Below are positions 33,760-45,433 of a stretch of 64,000 bases of DNA, one piece after another. Position 1 is the first letter of the stretch. Each line of letters starts with the position of its first letter. Location of the stretch: positions 23,402,811-23,466,810 of the forward strand of contig OX637403.1 in assembly GCA_951799425.1 (NCBI GenBank), read 5' to 3'. This DNA comes from Ilex aquifolium (Eukaryota > Streptophyta > Magnoliopsida > Aquifoliales > Aquifoliaceae). Position numbers and translations under genes: made by a program. The notes under the pieces were generated by a model. The model had not been told where the DNA came from and did not search any database. It saw only the letters and a program-made list of their open reading frames with translations.

Positions 33760-34566
33760 TCAATCCGGCTTCAATTCGGATATGACTTTACGCCCATGAA
33801 TTTTTTTGATTTTAAAATTTTTGTGTTGTATAAATGCCGTTTCTATCCAATCTATCCAACCATACAAGGGATAATAATTCAAAAATCTCAACCGAACCAA
33901 GATGTATGCGAGTTTATGCAATACAAAAGGTGGAGTATTCAATTTTTCTTTAAGATTCTCAACACTTAACTCCATTGCAATGCCCTCCCTAAGTTGAGAA
34001 ATGTGAATCTCAACACCACTCATAGATGGCAAAATGTCCTTGGGCTCATTAGCCTCATGCAAGATAATAACTTCATCAAATGTTTCACCATCTATAGTGG
34101 TGGGAGATTCAACATCCATATGCATTTCATTGGGAGGGGCATCCTCAATACATTGACTATGCTCAAGGTGTTGTTCTTCATGCATAACAATTATAGCATT
34201 AGTCAATGTATCAAGTTGTTGGGTTATTTGGGCATTGAAATCCATTTGGTATTGCATAAAATCACACAAAATATTTTCCAATTCTTCTTCGGTTGAGTTC
34301 CCGTATGTTGGATATTGGGAAACTTCATTTGGTGGTGTGAGATTGGATGAAAAATCATGAGGTTCATTCTCCCAACCATAACTCGGATAACTCGGTGAAA
34401 CATAATGGTTGGGGTAAAAGTTTTCGCATGCAAAGTCTTGAACCGGATCATTTATTTGGCACATACAAGAGATGAGCCCAAGGTCATCACAAATCTCACA
34501 CACATTTTCATAATAAGGGGCATTTGATACATTTTCATAATAATTATAAGACATTATATAAAACAA
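33760..34566 (-). CDS. Gag-like ORF of element V with a distinct C-terminal region
   Basis: 268 residues, open. A second Met (MSYNYYENVS) lies four codons in. CEICDDLGLISCMCQ near residue 23 resembles a degenerate zinc knuckle. EEELENILCDFMQYQMDFNA (about 93-112) resembles the Gag region of elements I and III (EDTMNQFIQSQMNFN). The middle is acidic. The C-terminus, about 210-268, is distinct (LHKLAY, FLNYYPLYGWIDW, AFIQHKNFKIKKI, ISELKPD) and recurs twice in element IV (43044-43259, 45434-45649). I do not recognise that domain. No protease or RT motif is present. Likely role, by inference: a reduced Gag or packaging protein of a parasitic element. Confidence 0.65.
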   Translation of the reverse strand: MFYIMSYNYYENVSNAPYYENVCEICDDLGLISCMCQINDPVQDFACENFYPNHYVSPSYPSYGWENEPHDFSSNLTPPNEVSQYPTYGNSTEEELENILCDFMQYQMDFNAQITQQLDTLTNAIIVMHEEQHLEHSQCIEDAPPNEMHMDVESPTTIDGETFDEVIILHEANEPKDILPSMSGVEIHISQLREGIAMELSVENLKEKLNTPPFVLHKLAYILVRLRFLNYYPLYGWIDWIETAFIQHKNFKIKKIHGRKVISELKPD

Positions 34567-34665
34567 AATATTTACAAGTTAGACGACATACCTTGGCCCG
34601 TGATGAAAATCACAAGACTTACCTTATGCCGTCCCAAAATCACCCTCGAACTCGACGCTTTACCT

Positions 34666-34683
34666 TCCCCGGCAACGGCGCCA
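34666..34683 (-). promoter_or_regulatory. Element V primer binding site (tRNA-Asp type)
   Basis: Minus-strand TGGCGCCGTTGCCGGGGA, three bases from the LTR; the standard Athila/Tat form. Confidence 0.92.
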
Positions 34684-34686
34684 AAA

Positions 34687-36604
34687 TGATTGATTGAAAA
34701 AACGTTGTTGTATCCTCGTAATATCACCCTCACCCTCAATGTGTGTATGTGGCTTATAGTGATGGGGGAGTGTCACTCTCCCTCCGGATGATGCAAGTAG
34801 ATAGGAAACAACAACAAAATGGATGTGAATGGAAATGTGATGAACAAAATAGATGGAATGAGATGCGGTGTGCACAAAAATGCTCCCCAATCGAAAGGAG
34901 TCTTTTGTGGTCGTGTGTTCTACTTGGAAAATATTCCAAGGTCGTCTCCTCAGGGAAGGAAAGGGAATTCTATGGAAGTGATTTTGCAAAAGTGAAAAGA
35001 AAGTGTAAAATCTTGTATTTGTGTTTTGTGGTTGTGTTTATGTATGGAAAATGCAAGAAAACAATGTTGGCTAATCCAAAGGAAGTCACTCCAATAGGAC
35101 TACCATTTCAACTCCAATCCCTCCTTAACTCCGATAGAGCATGAATGAACAATTGATTCGGGGGAAGCTAGGGATAAGGTTGGTGATGATCTAAGAATAA
35201 ACCGTGACAAGTCTACGGAATATCAAAGGCACCAATTCATCCACTCTCAACCCCGTCAAACCGAACCATTGGACTCTTAAGGGAGGGAGGAGAATGAGTT
35301 AAAATGGAATCCCCAAGAGAAATTTTCCCTTGGATTTACCAACTTAAATCTAACTACTCATGGTAAAAATGCAAGACAAGCATAAAGGAAATGGACATGG
35401 AAGAGAAATGGAGATTTGAACTTGTAGAAATTGCAAGAAAAGAGCTAAGGTGAAAGAGAAATGACATTCATGAACATAATACACATATTGAAACAAATAC
35501 CCAAATGTAAAACTTGAAAATTAAAGAACTTGAAAACATAAATGGTGAAAGCTAGAACAAAGGATTAAACTTGCAATGAACTTGAAATAGATGAGATTAA
35601 AGTGCAAGGATTAAGGAATACAAGAAGTTTAAAGCTTACAGCACTTGCAATGGAAAGGAAATGCAAAAAATGAAAATTACTATTCATCATCTTCAACCTT
35701 GGAGCTTTCTACATCTACTCCTAAGCTTAGGTAGCCAACTCCTCAATGTGTTGTGAATGCTCAAATATATGGAGTGTAGAGACATGCCAAAACGTCCAAG
35801 AGGCTCCCCCTGCCTGAGTGTGCAGACCTGCCATCATAGGGGGGCAGAGTTATGGCTCTTGACAGGCTAAGGAAGAGCTAGCCTGCAACCCACATGGCAA
35901 CCCACTTCTCTCTCATCCTCCTTTAATGCCAAGCCTTCAAAGTCTCCAAAATGTGTAAGAGACCTGCAAATGTGTAAGGAAATGTTGGGATAGGCGTGGG
36001 AGAAGTGTAGGTGGGACCCCCAAGCAAGTGGAGCAAGAAAGAAGTCGTTCTGGGCACTTCTGGGAAATCAGCTACCGGTAGCTCGGGTGTCACTACCGGT
36101 AGTTATTAGCTACTGGAGTGCTAACTACCGGTAGGTATTTCCGGTAGTTGTCTGCTCTGGACCAGTTGTCGTAGAATTTGCATAACTTTTGATCCAACCA
36201 TCCGATTGAGCAGAAATTTAGACACAATATATAAGACATCCAGATCTACAACTTTCATGTTTTGAACTTTTCCAAATTCTGAGTAGATCATGGTCAAAAT
36301 GGAGGAATTCCGAGGCCGTTCTTCCAATTGTTGCTGCAGCTGGTGCCCTTGTTCCCAAGCACCAATGCCTTCTTGATTTCTTCACTTTTAAGCCTCCAAT
36401 TCTTCATGTATTGTGTCTATGCCTTCACCACACATCCATTATAGTTGCAAGGTTATAAAATACATGATTTAAGGTATAAAAACATACAACATCAAAATAT
36501 CAACATTATTGACAATTTTGGCTAACACTAAGTATTTAAATGCAAAAGTTGAGTTATAATGCATGTAATGAGCCCTTCAAATATGCAATATTATGCGCTC
36601 ATCA
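34687..36604 (-). repeat. Element V 5' LTR
   Basis: Same length as the other LTR (1918 bp) with about four visible substitutions and no indel seen. Confidence 0.94.
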
Positions 36605-36675
36605 CACGTTATGTGCGACAAGAAGTTGGAAGGGTTACTAATAATGACATAGACACAAGCGATGACTCGGATTAG
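36605..36675 (+). pseudogene. Extra ORF of element III, last part after element V
   Basis: Continues the ORF split at 29797: YVRQEVGRVTNND, then an acidic end DTSDDSD and a TAG at 36673-36675. Element I has YVRNEVNRVNN and an acidic end at the same place, which confirms the true C-terminus and dates element V as later than this ORF. Confidence 0.65.
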
Positions 36676-38190
36676 ATTTTGACTAATAATGACAAAGCTG
36701 TGGAAAAATATGTTTTGGGGATGAAGGTTAATGGTCCGAACATTTTTTGTAAAAAGTGTAAATATTTTTTTAGATGTACAAAGTCTTTTTGTTGAAATAA
36801 AGATGTGGGCTGAGTAAGGAATGTCCTAAAATGCCAACCTATAGCGTGGGTAGGGACTTATCCTGAGACGCCATAGTTTTTCAAGTTCAATAGTATTTTC
36901 TCTATGCTTAAATGTCAAATGTACATTGGTATTTGTTATTCTTAAGGTACAGAATGACCAGACTCGAATATATAATTGATATATAACCAAAATTCTTTGA
37001 AAACCTGACATAACCAGTGGAGTTAACGAAGAATACCATGGTAAGTTTTCGAGTCTTGCGATGCTTTTGAGAGAAAATCAACATTTACTCAAGGTTTCTT
37101 TTTACTTTCTATCCTTGAATAATCTCATTATTATTATTTTGATTGATGCAAATAGAGCAATCTATTAATGTATCCCACAAAGAATCGGTTCATACGACAC
37201 ATACATGTGCACATGCTTGAGAAAGGATCTTAGGCCATCTTTGATTTAATTTTTGAGTCTTAGCCATTTCTTTTACAAAATTATATCCCTAGTTAGCCGT
37301 GATTGAGCCTTTAATGTGTAATTTCTTTTTTATGTAACCCATATGGTAACCAAGCCACAGGAAAATATATTTGACATACATTTGCTATCTAATTTTCTTG
37401 CGCCCTCTTATAAATCAGTATGATACAGAAAAGCAAGAGAAAAAGAAAAGAAGATGGTGGCTACTGTTCAAAGAAAGTATGTAGAAACAACTGAAAAAAA
37501 AGGTGAAAAATGAGAAAAAGAATGAAAGAAAGAAATACCATGTAGGTGAAGTTTCGAAAAGCTAGAAAGAGGTGTGCTACATTACACAAAGAAATGATAG
37601 CTTTCGAATATCATTGACGTCGTTTCGTTAGCCACTGACCCTTGGCCACATTATAACCAATAAAAAGACCTAATTGATCTCAAGTCTGATGCATGTGTAG
37701 GTCGTCAATCAAAAGTGTGGGATATGTTAAATAGTATTACTTTATTTGTATCAATATTCTTCCATAAGATTATGTCAAACCTGATTAGTCTGTTTCCTTC
37801 GTTTTCGCTCCCGTAATTATTGAGCATGTAAATTTACAATTATCCTTCTTCTAATTACATGCTTTTGAGAGAAAAGACACTATAATCGGAGAGAATTTTT
37901 GTTGAGAGATTTCTAAGAGAGGATTGTGAAATCAAAGCTATCCATGGAAGATTGAAAAGAAGAGTTTTTGTTATATAATAACTCTTGTCGCTAGAATGAT
38001 TATTCTTACTACATAGGGAATTACAAATACCAATATAACAAGTGTTTATTTTTGCATATAGTACGTACCAATGACAGAGAAGTTTTTGAAAAAAACAATA
38101 CAAAAAATAAAAATAAAAAAATTTAACTAAAGGATGGGGTGTCTCAACGATCATCGTGCTAGCTCATATACACATCTTTTTACCTGGAGT
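36676..38190 (+). other. Element III 3' untranslated part
   Basis: No coding region seen. AT-rich, and shares scattered stretches with the 3' parts of I, IV and V (for example around GATTGAGCCTTTAATG and AAAGGATCTTAGGCCATC). Confidence 0.6.
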
Positions 38191-38290
38191 TTGTAGGTAG
38201 CTTCACTGGAAACCTTCACAAGACAAAACTCGTCCACTAGGGATCACATAGGGGTTTAACGGCTTGTTGCATATGCTAAATGCAATCATG
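38191..38290 (+). other. Conserved 3' block, element III
   Basis: Plus-strand copy: TTCACTGGAAACCTTCAC, CGTCCACTAGGGATCAC, GGTTTAACGGCTTGTTGC. About 40-140 bp upstream of the hairpin. Confidence 0.75.
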
Positions 38291-38330
38291 TTATCTACGA
38301 AAGTGATTTTATTTTGTTCTATTGTTATTT

Positions 38331-38365
38331 ATTACTAGGGACTAGTAATGTTTAGGTTGGGGGTG
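38331..38365 (+). promoter_or_regulatory. Element III hairpin and polypurine tract
   Basis: ATTACTAG-GGA-CTAGTAAT (38331-38349) then TTTAGGTTGGGGGTG (38351-38365) directly before the LTR. Relative to IV and V, the stem differs at the outer pair (A-T for T-A) and at the fourth pair (A-T for G-C), both kept paired. Confidence 0.82.
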
Positions 38366-39902
38366 TGATTAACCCTAATTAATGCATAATTTAATTAAAT
38401 TAATAGGTCAATTGTGTTAGTAAAACAAAGTTAAACTAGTCAAAATAAGTCAAATTAGGGTTAGTGTATGAATTAGGAGTAATGCATTAATTGTTGTTCT
38501 TTTCAGGGTTTTGTGCGTCAAAATTACTGGAGAGCCAATTGTGTCAAAGCTACAAATTACTGAGGAGCCAATTATCAAAGCTACAAACTATATGGTACCA
38601 ATTATTAAAGCAAATTAAAGGGGGATCAAAGTGTAATTCAAGCTCTTCTTGGGACTTCTAAAGGGCATCTTTTGGGGCTTGTAAAGGGCATCTTTTGGTT
38701 GCCTATAAATAACACCCATTTGGGCTTGTAAAGGAGGATGTTTTTGGTTGTGGAAAACCCTCCAAAAGTAATGGCTTTCTTTTAATTGTTTTCTTCTAAT
38801 TTGTCTCTTTTAATTTCATGTCTAGAAGAAAGATAGATTACTTTTGGTTGTGGATCACCCTCCAAAAGTGACTACTTTTCTTCTATTTTTAATATGTGTT
38901 TCATTCACTTCCAATGCTTGAGCTTCTTTCTTCCCTTAGAGGAGTGAAACTCTTCCACTTTTCTAGTGCTTCGCCAAAGCCGTGAAGGGTGGAACGTGAT
39001 TCACTCATTCTTTGTCGAAGATCGGCTCCTTTTTTATTGTACCTTATCTTGTAACTTCTTTACTTGGAGGAATGAGCATCACTCACTTTTCTAGCTTTAC
39101 CAAAGCCATGAAGAGTGAGTAGTTTCTCATTCACTCTTCAGTGAGAGGTAATGGACGTGTAGAAATTATCCGGAAGTTATATCTGTGCATTTTGGATTAT
39201 GCTTAATGCTTTATATTCCCCTTGCTTATTGAATGATTGATTGCATCTAGCAAAGTTATGGTACTTTGTATAATCAGGAGTTCTTTCTATAACATAGATA
39301 ACTCTTGCATAGAAAGACTCATCGATTCAAGGCAAGTACCCTGGCTAGATCTTCATAACTTCTCTTCAATCTTCACCATTATTGTGCTTCAATTAAATAA
39401 TGGACTAGGAGCATTAATGTCATGATTGGATGTCTTGTAGAAACACTTGCTTGTTTGTAGACGGGTTAAGTCTCGGCACAGGCAATTCTTGTAAACTTCT
39501 AGGAAGACATCGGAATCAGGTTCTTAATTCTCACGATCCACCTTTATCTTCCGATTAACCTGCCGTTGAGACGGGGGTTAATTGAGTTATCAAGCAAAAT
39601 TATAATAGACCGGATAATTAACTACATGTCCAAAGCCTTGAACTAAAGAGTGACTCTTTTATATTAAAGCTTATCTCACATTTTGTTTAGAAAACTCTCT
39701 TGGAAAGAATCTTATATTCTGTCCAGAAAGAATCCTGAATACAACAATTTCAAATCTCAAAGGATACAACCAACTGGTCTCCACCACTGCTTACTTTGAA
39801 ACACTAACAACAGCTCCCTGTGGATTTGACTCCGGACTCAAACTGGATTATTACTACAGCTTGACCGCCTGCACTTTGGTGTACACATTTCGGATCAAGT
39901 CA
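38366..39902 (+). repeat. Element III 3' LTR
   Basis: 1537 bp, starts TGATTAACCCTAATTAATGC, ends GATCAAGTCA. TATA box TATAAATA at 38704-38711. Directly followed by the LTR of element IV minus its first seven bases. Confidence 0.92.
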
Positions 39903-41670
39903 CATGTAATATTGCATATTTAACGATCTCATTACATGTATTTTAACTTAACTTTGCATTTAATTACGTAGCCGAATTTATGAATAATGTTGAAATTTTG
40001 AAGTTGCAGGTAATTATAGCGTAAATGATAGATTTCGAAACCCTGCAACTAAGTGAGGATGAGTGGTGAAGAAATGGACACATTACATGAGGATAGGGAG
40101 GCTTGGAAGGAGAAGAAATCAAGCAAAATGAATTTGGAAGAAAACCTTCCAGAAGGTTTGCATCGACCTTCCGGAATGTTTAGCCCACTGGAAATGGTAC
40201 CTCTGTTTTCCCCATTTTTGACCATTATTCACTTCAAATCTGAAAAATTACAAAACATAAAAATTGTATATCTGGATGTCCTCTGTATTTTTTCAAAATC
40301 TCAGCTCAATAGGACGGTTGGATCAAAAGTTATGACAATTTTATGAAAACTAGTCCTAAGTTGGCACCTTTTAGAAGACCTTCCGGAAGGTTTTGCCCAG
40401 AAAGCCTGCAACTCAAGCTCCACTTGCTTAGGGGTCCCACCATTGATTCTCCCACTTATCTCTGACATCTCTTACACACTTACATGCCTCCCCGCACCTA
40501 GGGGTGGACTTCGGAGGCCATTGCATTTATGAGGATGGGAGAAAAGAGGGGAGTCAGGGGGTTGCTTGGTAGGCTTATCCTAGCTTGCCAAGCCAATCAA
40601 CTCACCTCCCATTGATGGGAGGCCTGCACATAGGCTATGGGGATCCTCATGGATGAAATTTGAAGTCTCTCTACACCATATATTCAGCATTTTTAACACA
40701 AGCTTGGAGGGAGGAGGCTACCTAAGCTTAGGAGTAGTTTTAGAGAGAGAAAGCTTGGTTTTTTACATTTTCTTACCCATTTCCCTTGTAGTAAGTTGGA
40801 ATACTCTTGTAATCTTCATTTCTTGCACTTTAATCTTAGTTATTTCAAGTGTATTTCAAGTTTAGTCATGTATTCTTGAATCTACCATGTTTACATTTGA
40901 GTTTTCCATTTCAAGATTTTTAGTTGGGTATGAATGAACTTTCATTTGTAGTTTAATTTGTTCTTGCATTAATACAAGTTTAATCTTCATTTATTTTACA
41001 TGTCTTTTTACATTATGCATGTCTTTCCTTTTATTATGAGTAGCTAGATTTTTAATTGGCTAATGAAAGGGAGAATTCCCCTTGGGTGTGCTAAATCATT
41101 TTTCATTCCTCCACGTAGTGTACGATGATTTGGTTTGATTAAGTTGAGTGTGGACGTGGTTGTGAGTTATTGATACACCTTAGACTTTTCACGGGATATT
41201 CTTGAATCCTCACCTCCATTTTAGTCCCTCGCTTCCTACGAATCAATCAAACATCTAGGCACCATTGGAGGAAGATTATGAGTTGATTTGGTATTCCCAT
41301 TGAAATGAACTCTTCGGATTAACCAACACTTGTTTCCATTTCATTTTCATCAAGAACACAATCACCAAAACTCAAACTCAAAAGATTTTACACTTTTCCA
41401 TTTTTACAAAATCACTTTCACCTCAACTTGACATTTCCTTTCCTGAGGAGATAACCTTGGAATATCAATTCCAAGTAAAACACGACACTCGAAAGTCTCT
41501 CTACGCTTGGGGAGCATTTTTGTACACTCACACATTTCATTTCCATTATTCTGTTTACCCCATCTCTTGCATCATTCCGAGGGAGAGTGACACTCCCTAT
41601 CCGTATAAGCAATACACACATTGAGAGATGATGTTGGGAGATTAGGGACAACAACGAAAACTATCAAGCA
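39903..41670 (+). repeat. Element IV 5' LTR, first seven bases missing
   Basis: Matches 47718-49510. The missing bases are TGATGAG, present at 47711-47717. LTR divergence from the 3' copy is clearly greater than in element V. Confidence 0.9.
40144..40391 (+). other. Palindromes and shared module, element IV LTR
   Basis: ACCTTCCAGAAGGT (40144-40157, stem with CA loop) and the perfect palindrome ACCTTCCGGAAGGT (40378-40391) flank the module: AAAACATAAAAATTGTATAT, CTCAGCTCAATAGGACGG, TTGGATCAAAAGTTATGAC. Second copy at about 47964-48210. Confidence 0.6.
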
Positions 41671-41674
41671 TTTT

Positions 41675-41692
41675 TGGCGTCGTTGCCAAGAA
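41675..41692 (+). promoter_or_regulatory. Element IV primer binding site, degenerate
   Basis: TGGCGTCGTTGCCAAGAA, resembling the tRNA-Asp site with several changes, four bases after the LTR. Confidence 0.7.
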
Positions 41693-41893
41693 AGGTTAAG
41701 CGTCGAGTTTGAAGGTGATTTTGGACGGCATAGGTAAGTCGTGATTTTTATCACGGGCCAAGGTATGTCGTCTCATTTGTAAATAGTTTGTTGTTGTTTG
41801 TGTTTTGTGTTATGTTCCCTAATTTTTATGAAAATGTATCAAAAAATTTTGAAAATGACTAGTGAGTGCCCATTAAATTATACGGTTCAAGAC

Positions 41894-42550
41894 TAGGGGT
41901 GCAACTTGGGTTGGGCAACCCGATTTCAACCCGAGCCCAACCCGAAAAAATTAGGGCTTGGACTAGGGTTTTTAATACTTGGGTTGGGCTTGGGTCAAAA
42001 AATCTCAACCCGAATTCAATTTGGGCCGGGCTCGGGTTGAGGTATCGGCAACCCGATTTCAACCCGAACCCGACAAATTAAAAAATAATTATATATATAT
42101 AAAGCATTAGCACCTTTTTTTTCATTTTTACTCCATCGTCCTCTATTTCTTATTGCTTGCTATTCTGTTATACGTTATGCGTGATTAGTAGTGATAGTGT
42201 GATGTTTTAAGTTTAATATTTTTTTGGGTCTAATTTCTATGTTTTCTGGGATTGTGTTTTGAGATCACTAGTTTTTTGATGTGAAAGTAGATGATCAATA
42301 ATCGTGCACTGTTATGAATGAAATATATGGATTGTTTTATGAATTTGTAATTATTCTCCTCTCTCTCTGTCTCTCTTGCAGTGAACGCGAATTCAACCCG
42401 AGCACGCCCGAATTAAACTCGGGTTGGGCTCGGGTTGAGTTCCTCAACCCGAGGTAGGGTTAGGGTTAGGGTTAGGGTTGAAGATTATATACCTAGGGTT
42501 GGGCTGGGTTGACTGTCTAACCCGCCCAACCCGCCCGAGTTGCACCCCTA
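41894..42550. mobile_element. hAT-like non-autonomous DNA transposon (657 bp)
   Basis: Eight-base TSD TTCAAGAC at 41886-41893 and 42551-42558. Terminal inverted repeats start TAGGGGTGCAAC and end with its complement. Many AACCCGA/TCGGGTT motifs sit near both ends, as subterminal repeats often do in hAT elements. No transposase. The precise TSD makes the boundaries firm. Confidence 0.9.
42455..42480. repeat. Short TTAGGG run inside the hAT-like element
   Basis: About four TTAGGG units in a row. It lies in the GGGTT-rich subterminal part of the transposon, so it probably arose there by slippage and not from telomere DNA. Confidence 0.8.
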
Positions 42551-45116
42551 TTCAAGACTTTGCATGCGAAGGTTCAAATTCAATATTGTTCTCCGAAAAC
42601 TTTTACCCCGATCACTATGTTACACCAAGTTATCCGAGTTATGGTTGAGAGAATGAACCTTATAATTTTTCATCCGATCTCATGCCACCAAATGAATTTT
42701 GTCACTATCCAACATATGAGGACTCAACCGAACAAGAATTGGAAAATACTCTTTGCGAGTTTATGCTATACCAAATGAAATTCAATGCCCAAATAACCCA
42801 TGACCTTAATGCATTGACTAATGCTATAATTACTATGCTTGAAAAACAACATCTTGAGCATAGTCGATGTATTGAGGATGATCATCCCAATGGAATGCAT
42901 ATTGATGTTGAATCTCCTACCACTCTAGATTTTGAAAAATTTAATGAAAATATTATCTCACATGAGGCTAATGAGCCCAAGGTCATTTTGTCATCAAAGA
43001 GTAGTGTTGAGGTTCAAATTTTCAACTTGGGGAGGGCATTTAAATGGAGTTAAATGTAGCAACTTTTAAAGAGAATTTGTATACTTCATTGTTGGAATTG
43101 CATAAACTTGCCTACACCTCTTTTTGGTTGAGATTTTTAAATTATTATCCTTTGTATTGTTGGATAGATTGGTTAGGAAGGGCATTTATACAACAAAAAA
43201 ATTTTAAAGTCAAAAAAATCAATGGGCGCAAGCTCATATCCGAATTGAAGCCGGATTGACATGAGCCCTTTTTGTTTTGTTTTCATGTACATAGTAGTTA
43301 GACTTATTTTATTGTTATATTTTCCTTTTCATAATGTTGTAGTGTAGATGTTAGCATGAAGTTGTTTACATCTTCCTAATTTGGACTCAATTCATTTTGA
43401 GCGTCATCGTAACAAATCTTATTCAATATCATGTGTAAATTTAAGTTGGGGGTGTAAACAGAATTTTTTGTGTTTCACTTTAATGTCTATATCAAAAAAA
43501 AGAAAAAGAAAAAAAAAAGGGCATCTTATTTCCCATATTACTTTCATTTTTCTCATTGCATGATTCCTTGTGCATTGAGGACAATGCATGGTTCAAGTTA
43601 GGGGGTGAGGTGCACCATTACATTTTCCACCACTTTTTGTATAGAATAATGGGAAATGTGAAAATTTTGAAAATTTTTTGGTCAAAAATATCCAATATTG
43701 AACTATATTCCCCTATCCTAATGCTTATGGGATCTGTGGTCTTTATTTTGAACTTTGAATACATGAGCACATCAAAGAAGTTTATCCTATGCCAGAGTAT
43801 CACATATGTGTTTTCTTTCGAACTCAACCATAGTGCACCTTGAATGTGTAATTTCAGAAATTTACGGATTGGACCCACATTTTAGAGCTTGGCATGCATA
43901 GTGGAGATGAAATAAGTACCCGTGTGAGCTTTAGTACCAATCCTTGTTGGAGGGAACTTACATTTACTCAAGGAACAATTTTTCAAATTTCAAATTTGTT
44001 CAATAATCTCATTATGTTTGTTTTGGTTAGGTGCATTTGGGTAGTTGATTGACTTTGTCTTGAAATGTATAATGCTCTCCCATGCCCATCTAGAAAGGAT
44101 CTTAGGCCATCTTTGATTTATTTTGAGTCTTTGCTCTTTTTCTTGTGAAAGTTTGTCCCTAGTGCCGTGATTGAGCCTTAATTGTAAATTCGTTTCCATA
44201 CCACACATTTGACCAAGCCAGTGTAAAATGATAAAAAAATCTACCTCACCTTGGTTGTTCCTAGTGCTGAATATGAGTGATCATAAAAGATAAGGAAGTA
44301 TGGTGTGGAAACTCAAACAAAAAGGATGAATGAGATTGAAACTCAAAGAGTTGAATTGAAAAGAATGAAAATCCAAGAAAAAGAGAAAAAAATGGGTGAA
44401 AAGAAGAAAGATTGATCAAAAAGAAAAGGAAAATGTTAAGGAAAAAAAACAAAGAATGTGGTGATGGTGTTTGACTGAAAATCCCATGAAAAGGGAGATG
44501 TTTTTTAAATAAATGTCACACATTCGGAACAACCCTCTTTGTTATCATATACCCTTCGTTTCTTTTACCTCAATATCACCCCAAGGCCCCATTACAACCC
44601 GTGAAAGTCGTAAATGATCTAGAGAAGCATGGGAGATGCATACTGTTAAAGAAAAAGAGAAGTTGGTTTGCTATCTAATGCCCTAGCATTCCTTTCATGA
44701 GATTATGCCAAGGTTATATTCATTTCATGCATGAACTTCATTTTTGGATTATATGTGAGCATACTTCGTTTTGTGCACAAAATTCTATCTCACATATACA
44801 CATGGAGATCATGCCAGGATAACTATAGTGTGATTCATTGTTCAGAGACACCCTTGGTGAGGTTGCATCGAAACTTAATTTGGATAGTCAAAGTGAATGT
44901 GAATTCCATTGTGTAAATGCTTCAATTACATGTCCATTGCACACACACACGATTTTGAAAATGAATGTGTAGGTGCATTCTCTAGAATAGCATTTAAAGC
45001 TATGATGTGATTCATGTGTGATTGGTTCGGGTGTTCGGAGCAAGTTATTTTTGACATCCCAGTGCTAGTTAGAATACGGGCATATGTTTCAAATGTTGGA
45101 TACGAGGAGAAGAAGT

Positions 45117-45215
45117 TTGTGGGTACCTTCACTGGAAACCTTCACGAGACAAAACTCGTCCATTAGGGATCACCTTGGGGTTTAAAGGCTTGTTGCATAT
45201 GTTAAATGCAATAGC
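45117..45215 (+). other. Conserved 3' block, element IV copy 1
   Basis: First of two copies made by the internal duplication; reads TTCACTGGAAACCTTCACGA and CTCGTCCATTAGGGATCACC. Confidence 0.75.
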
Positions 45216-45433
45216 AAAATTAGAATAGGTTAGAAGAACATCTTGAGCATAATCAATGTATTGAGGATGATCATCCCAATGGAATGCATATTGATGTTGA
45301 ATCTCCCACCACTCTAGATTGTGAAAATTTTTATGAAAATATTATCTCACATGAGGCTAATGAGCCCAAGGTCATTTTGCCATCAAAGAGTGGTGTTGAG
45401 GTTCACAATTTTCAACTTGGGGAGGGCATTTAA

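Larger units (their letters stand above)
29798..36604 (-). mobile_element. Element V: young LTR element without pol
   Basis: Two 1918-bp LTRs (29798-31715 and 34687-36604), TSD CACGT at 29793-29797 and 36605-36609, tRNA-Asp-type primer site 34666-34683, polypurine tract 31716-31728. The interior of about 2.97 kb holds one ORF (34566-33760) and no RT or integrase. By eye I find about four base differences between the LTRs, so it is the youngest or one of the youngest insertions here. Its LTR and interior are related to element IV. Confidence 0.93.
3012..39902 (+). mobile_element. Element III: Athila-like Ty3/gypsy retrotransposon, decayed and nested
   Basis: LTRs are at 3012-4258 plus 22923-23201 (split by element I) and at 38366-39902. 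A tRNA-Asp-like primer site is at 23208-23225 and a polypurine tract at 38351-38365. Order on the plus strand is gag, protease, RT, RNase H, integrase, a small extra ORF, then a long 3' untranslated part. Gag carries the motif NPGWRNHPNFSWRN and the Gag-Pro link carries TLRSGKVIDKTI, both of which I associate with Athila-type elements. Elements I and V are inserted inside. The two ends have no matching target-site duplication: left flank GATGCC, right flank CATGT, the latter inside the LTR of element IV. Clade placement is from memory of motifs, not from a tree. Confidence 0.85.
41828..43259 (+). pseudogene. Gag-like ORF of element IV, interrupted by a hAT-like insertion
   Basis: Homologue of the element V ORF (34566-33760). 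Recognisable from about 41826 (YENVS), with early stops, then split by the insertion 41894-42550. It resumes with a frame change near 42600 (NFYPDHYV-like), is open at 42682-43053 (EQELENTLCEFMLYQMKFNA) and, after a shift, at 43044-43259, with the C-terminal region FLNYYPLYCWIDW ... ISELKPD. Inactive. Confidence 0.75.

Noticed and set aside
42455..42480. Possible interstitial telomere
   Set aside because: Only about four TTAGGG units, within a GGGTT-rich transposon, and not the usual plant TTTAGGG.
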